From positions 1-49,796 of the forward strand of contig CANRPD010000012.1 of NCBI GenBank assembly GCA_947632385.1: a DNA stretch of 49,796 nt. The letters are read 5' to 3'. The position numbers and the translations under genes were made by a program. Numbering within the stretch: position 1 is the stretch's first letter; the number at the start of each line of letters is the position of its first letter. Origin of the DNA: an uncultured Clostridia bacterium (GTDB lineage Bacteria > Bacillota > Clostridia > Oscillospirales > Acutalibacteraceae). This document shows positions 49,098 through 49,796 of the stretch, in pieces. The notes beneath the pieces are model-generated. The model was not told where the DNA came from, did not search any database, and worked only from the letters and a program-made list of their open reading frames with translations.

Positions 49098-49497
49098 GGC
49101 TGCCGCCACCTCTGAACCGAGCGTTTATGTAGCACTCGTGGGAGCAGTATTTTCTGTGGCAATTACCGTAAGCGGTGAATTTTTTCCCACAGTTGGCACA
49201 GACAAAGGAATAGACCGCCCGCTGGTTGATCTGGTCAGGATGCTCGTGCCACCATTTGACCCGGCACTTCTTGCTGCAGAAGATACGGGGCTTTGTGCCG
49301 CTTGACTGCGGCACCCGCTTTCCGCATTCGCGGCATTTATCCGATGTGACCTCTTTTGCTGTTGTCCCCGTCAGGCCGTTCCTGCGGCAGAAGCTCTTGA
49401 CCGTATCCTTCGAGATACCCAGGCTGTTTGCAATGGCAGTATATCCAGAACCCTCACGGCGGAGAGCTGTGATCTTCTCTTTCTGTTCGTCCGTCAT
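49090..49497 (-). CDS. HTH protein with Cys-rich C-terminal motifs
   Basis: A 135-residue DNA-binding protein. Residues 1-45 form a resolvase-type helix-turn-helix (EKITALRREGSGYTAIANSL then GISKDTVKSFCRRNGL). Further on are three Cys pairs, CRECGKRV, CSKKCRVKWWHEH and CANCGKKF, ending CHRKYCSHECY, probably binding zinc. ATG at 49497 follows GGAGGTGATT, a strong site. It leads the leftward run HTH, SHOCT-like, recombinase, recombinase and may regulate it. Confidence 0.85.
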   Translation of the reverse strand: MTDEQKEKITALRREGSGYTAIANSLGISKDTVKSFCRRNGLTGTTAKEVTSDKCRECGKRVPQSSGTKPRIFCSKKCRVKWWHEHPDQINQRAVYSFVCANCGKKFTAYGNCHRKYCSHECYINARFRGGGSHD

Positions 49498-49547
49498 AAG
49501 AATCACCTCCACATATAGGCCACGGGAGGCAGAAAACTGAACCCCCA

Positions 49548-49587
49548 AAATAAAAAAATGCCCACAGCATTTTTATGTGCTGTGGGC
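49548..49587 (-). terminator. terminator of the SH3-domain protein gene
   Basis: On the minus strand GCCCACAGCA and TGCTGTGGGC (49560-49569/49578-49587) form a 10-bp stem followed by ATTTTTTTATTTT. It separates this gene from the recombination module. Confidence 0.9.
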
Positions 49588-49610
49588 TTGTCACTATTCC
49601 AACATATAAG

Positions 49611-49796
49611 TTACACGCGCTGGGCGTAGTCCAGCGAGATCCACCCTGCGCCGGATTTTAGGCATCCCCAACCTTTGGTCGAGCCTTGGCCGCTTTTTTC
49701 CTCCACAATGGTAAAGACACCTTTCCCTGTGAACTTCCCGGTCTTGCCGTAATTCGTCCCCGGTCCCTTGCGGATGTTCAGATCGGTGATGGACAC
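49611..49796 (-). CDS. SH3-domain protein, probable C-terminus of a phage-type endolysin (partial)
   Basis: The visible 61 residues begin mid-protein at the window edge and end with a stop at 49611. LNIRKGPGTNYGKTG and the closing GWISLDYAQRV are typical of bacterial SH3_3 cell-wall-binding modules. Such modules usually sit after an amidase or lysozyme domain in phage endolysins. The enzyme domain lies outside the window, so the catalytic type cannot be named. Its place before a recombination module fits the lysis-to-integration border of a prophage. Confidence 0.8.
   Translation of the reverse strand: MSITDLNIRKGPGTNYGKTGKFTGKGVFTIVEEKSGQGSTKGWGCLKSGAGWISLDYAQRV

Overview
The window looks like a chromosome segment from a GC-rich, spore-forming member of the Clostridia, most likely in the Oscillospiraceae/Ruminococcaceae range. 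This rests on gene content: spoVAE with a forespore-type promoter, clostridial-style type IV pilus genes, GHKL/LytTR signalling, a CpXC protein and DUF4368-type serine recombinases. It also rests on the combination of GC-rich coding sequence with Firmicutes-type AAGGAGG ribosome binding sites and sigma-A promoters. The species cannot be named from this sequence alone.

Layout. 0.2-3.9 kb: glycolytic run pgk-tpiA-gpmI. 4.0-7.6 kb: leftward genes (53-residue AT-rich membrane peptide, GNAT, membrane-anchored XRE regulator, YbjQ-like protein, small membrane protein, alpha/beta hydrolase). 7.8-12.4 kb: orphan peptide-binding lipoprotein, CpXC protein, Cys-rich acidic protein, sigma region 4-like protein, HAD-IIA phosphatase, orphan spoVAE. 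12.5-16.8 kb: HtrA-like protease, then a convergent GHKL sensor kinase and LytTR regulator. 16.8-18.1 kb: non-coding repeat island. 18.1-23.1 kb: leftward type IV pilus operon (transglutaminase-like lipoprotein, PilC, four pilin-like proteins, PilT). 23.7-25.9 kb: ACP-VOC-MBOAT trio. 26.1-27.7 kb: HerA/DUF853-type ATPase whose 3' end runs into a 145-bp tandem repeat. 28.1-43.6 kb: CDF transporter, cytoplasmic GH20 hexosaminidase, MATE transporter, UvrA paralog without a UvrB-binding domain, EamA transporter, hexosamine-kinase-like protein, a sensor-kinase-like protein that has lost its phospho-acceptor His, DUF4097 protein, an ADP-ribosylglycohydrolase overlapping an unknown partner, GNAT, and glpK. 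43.6-43.9 kb: tRNA-Gln(CUG) and tRNA-Pro(CGG). 43.9-49.8 kb: mobile DNA, consisting of a broken DUF4368 recombinase, two overlapping intact serine recombinases, a SHOCT-like peptide, an HTH/Cys-motif protein, and the end of an SH3-domain protein that is probably a phage-type endolysin.

The strongest candidate for something undescribed is a family of cloverleaf inverted-repeat elements of about 90 nt. Two copies (17120-17209 and 17847-17934) share an outer stem and two hairpins. Their third arm differs by three compensatory base-pair changes plus the loss of one whole base pair. A third locus (4908-4996) has the same four-helix plan, with no unpaired base at the junction, but a different sequence. 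Other leads are the ADP-ribosylglycohydrolase/partner pair, the ACP-VOC-MBOAT trio, the pseudo-kinase next to a hexosamine-kinase-like gene, the 145-bp repeat that includes a gene's 3' end, and 19-bp AT-rich tandem repeats exactly where a recombinase gene is cut.

How genes work together. pgk, tpiA and gpmI cover lower glycolysis. The GH20 enzyme and the hexosamine-kinase-like protein could form an intracellular amino-sugar salvage route. The pilus operon supplies a platform, pilin-like subunits and a retraction ATPase, but no extension ATPase or prepilin peptidase lies in the window. All functions are inferred by reading the sequence; no database search was run.
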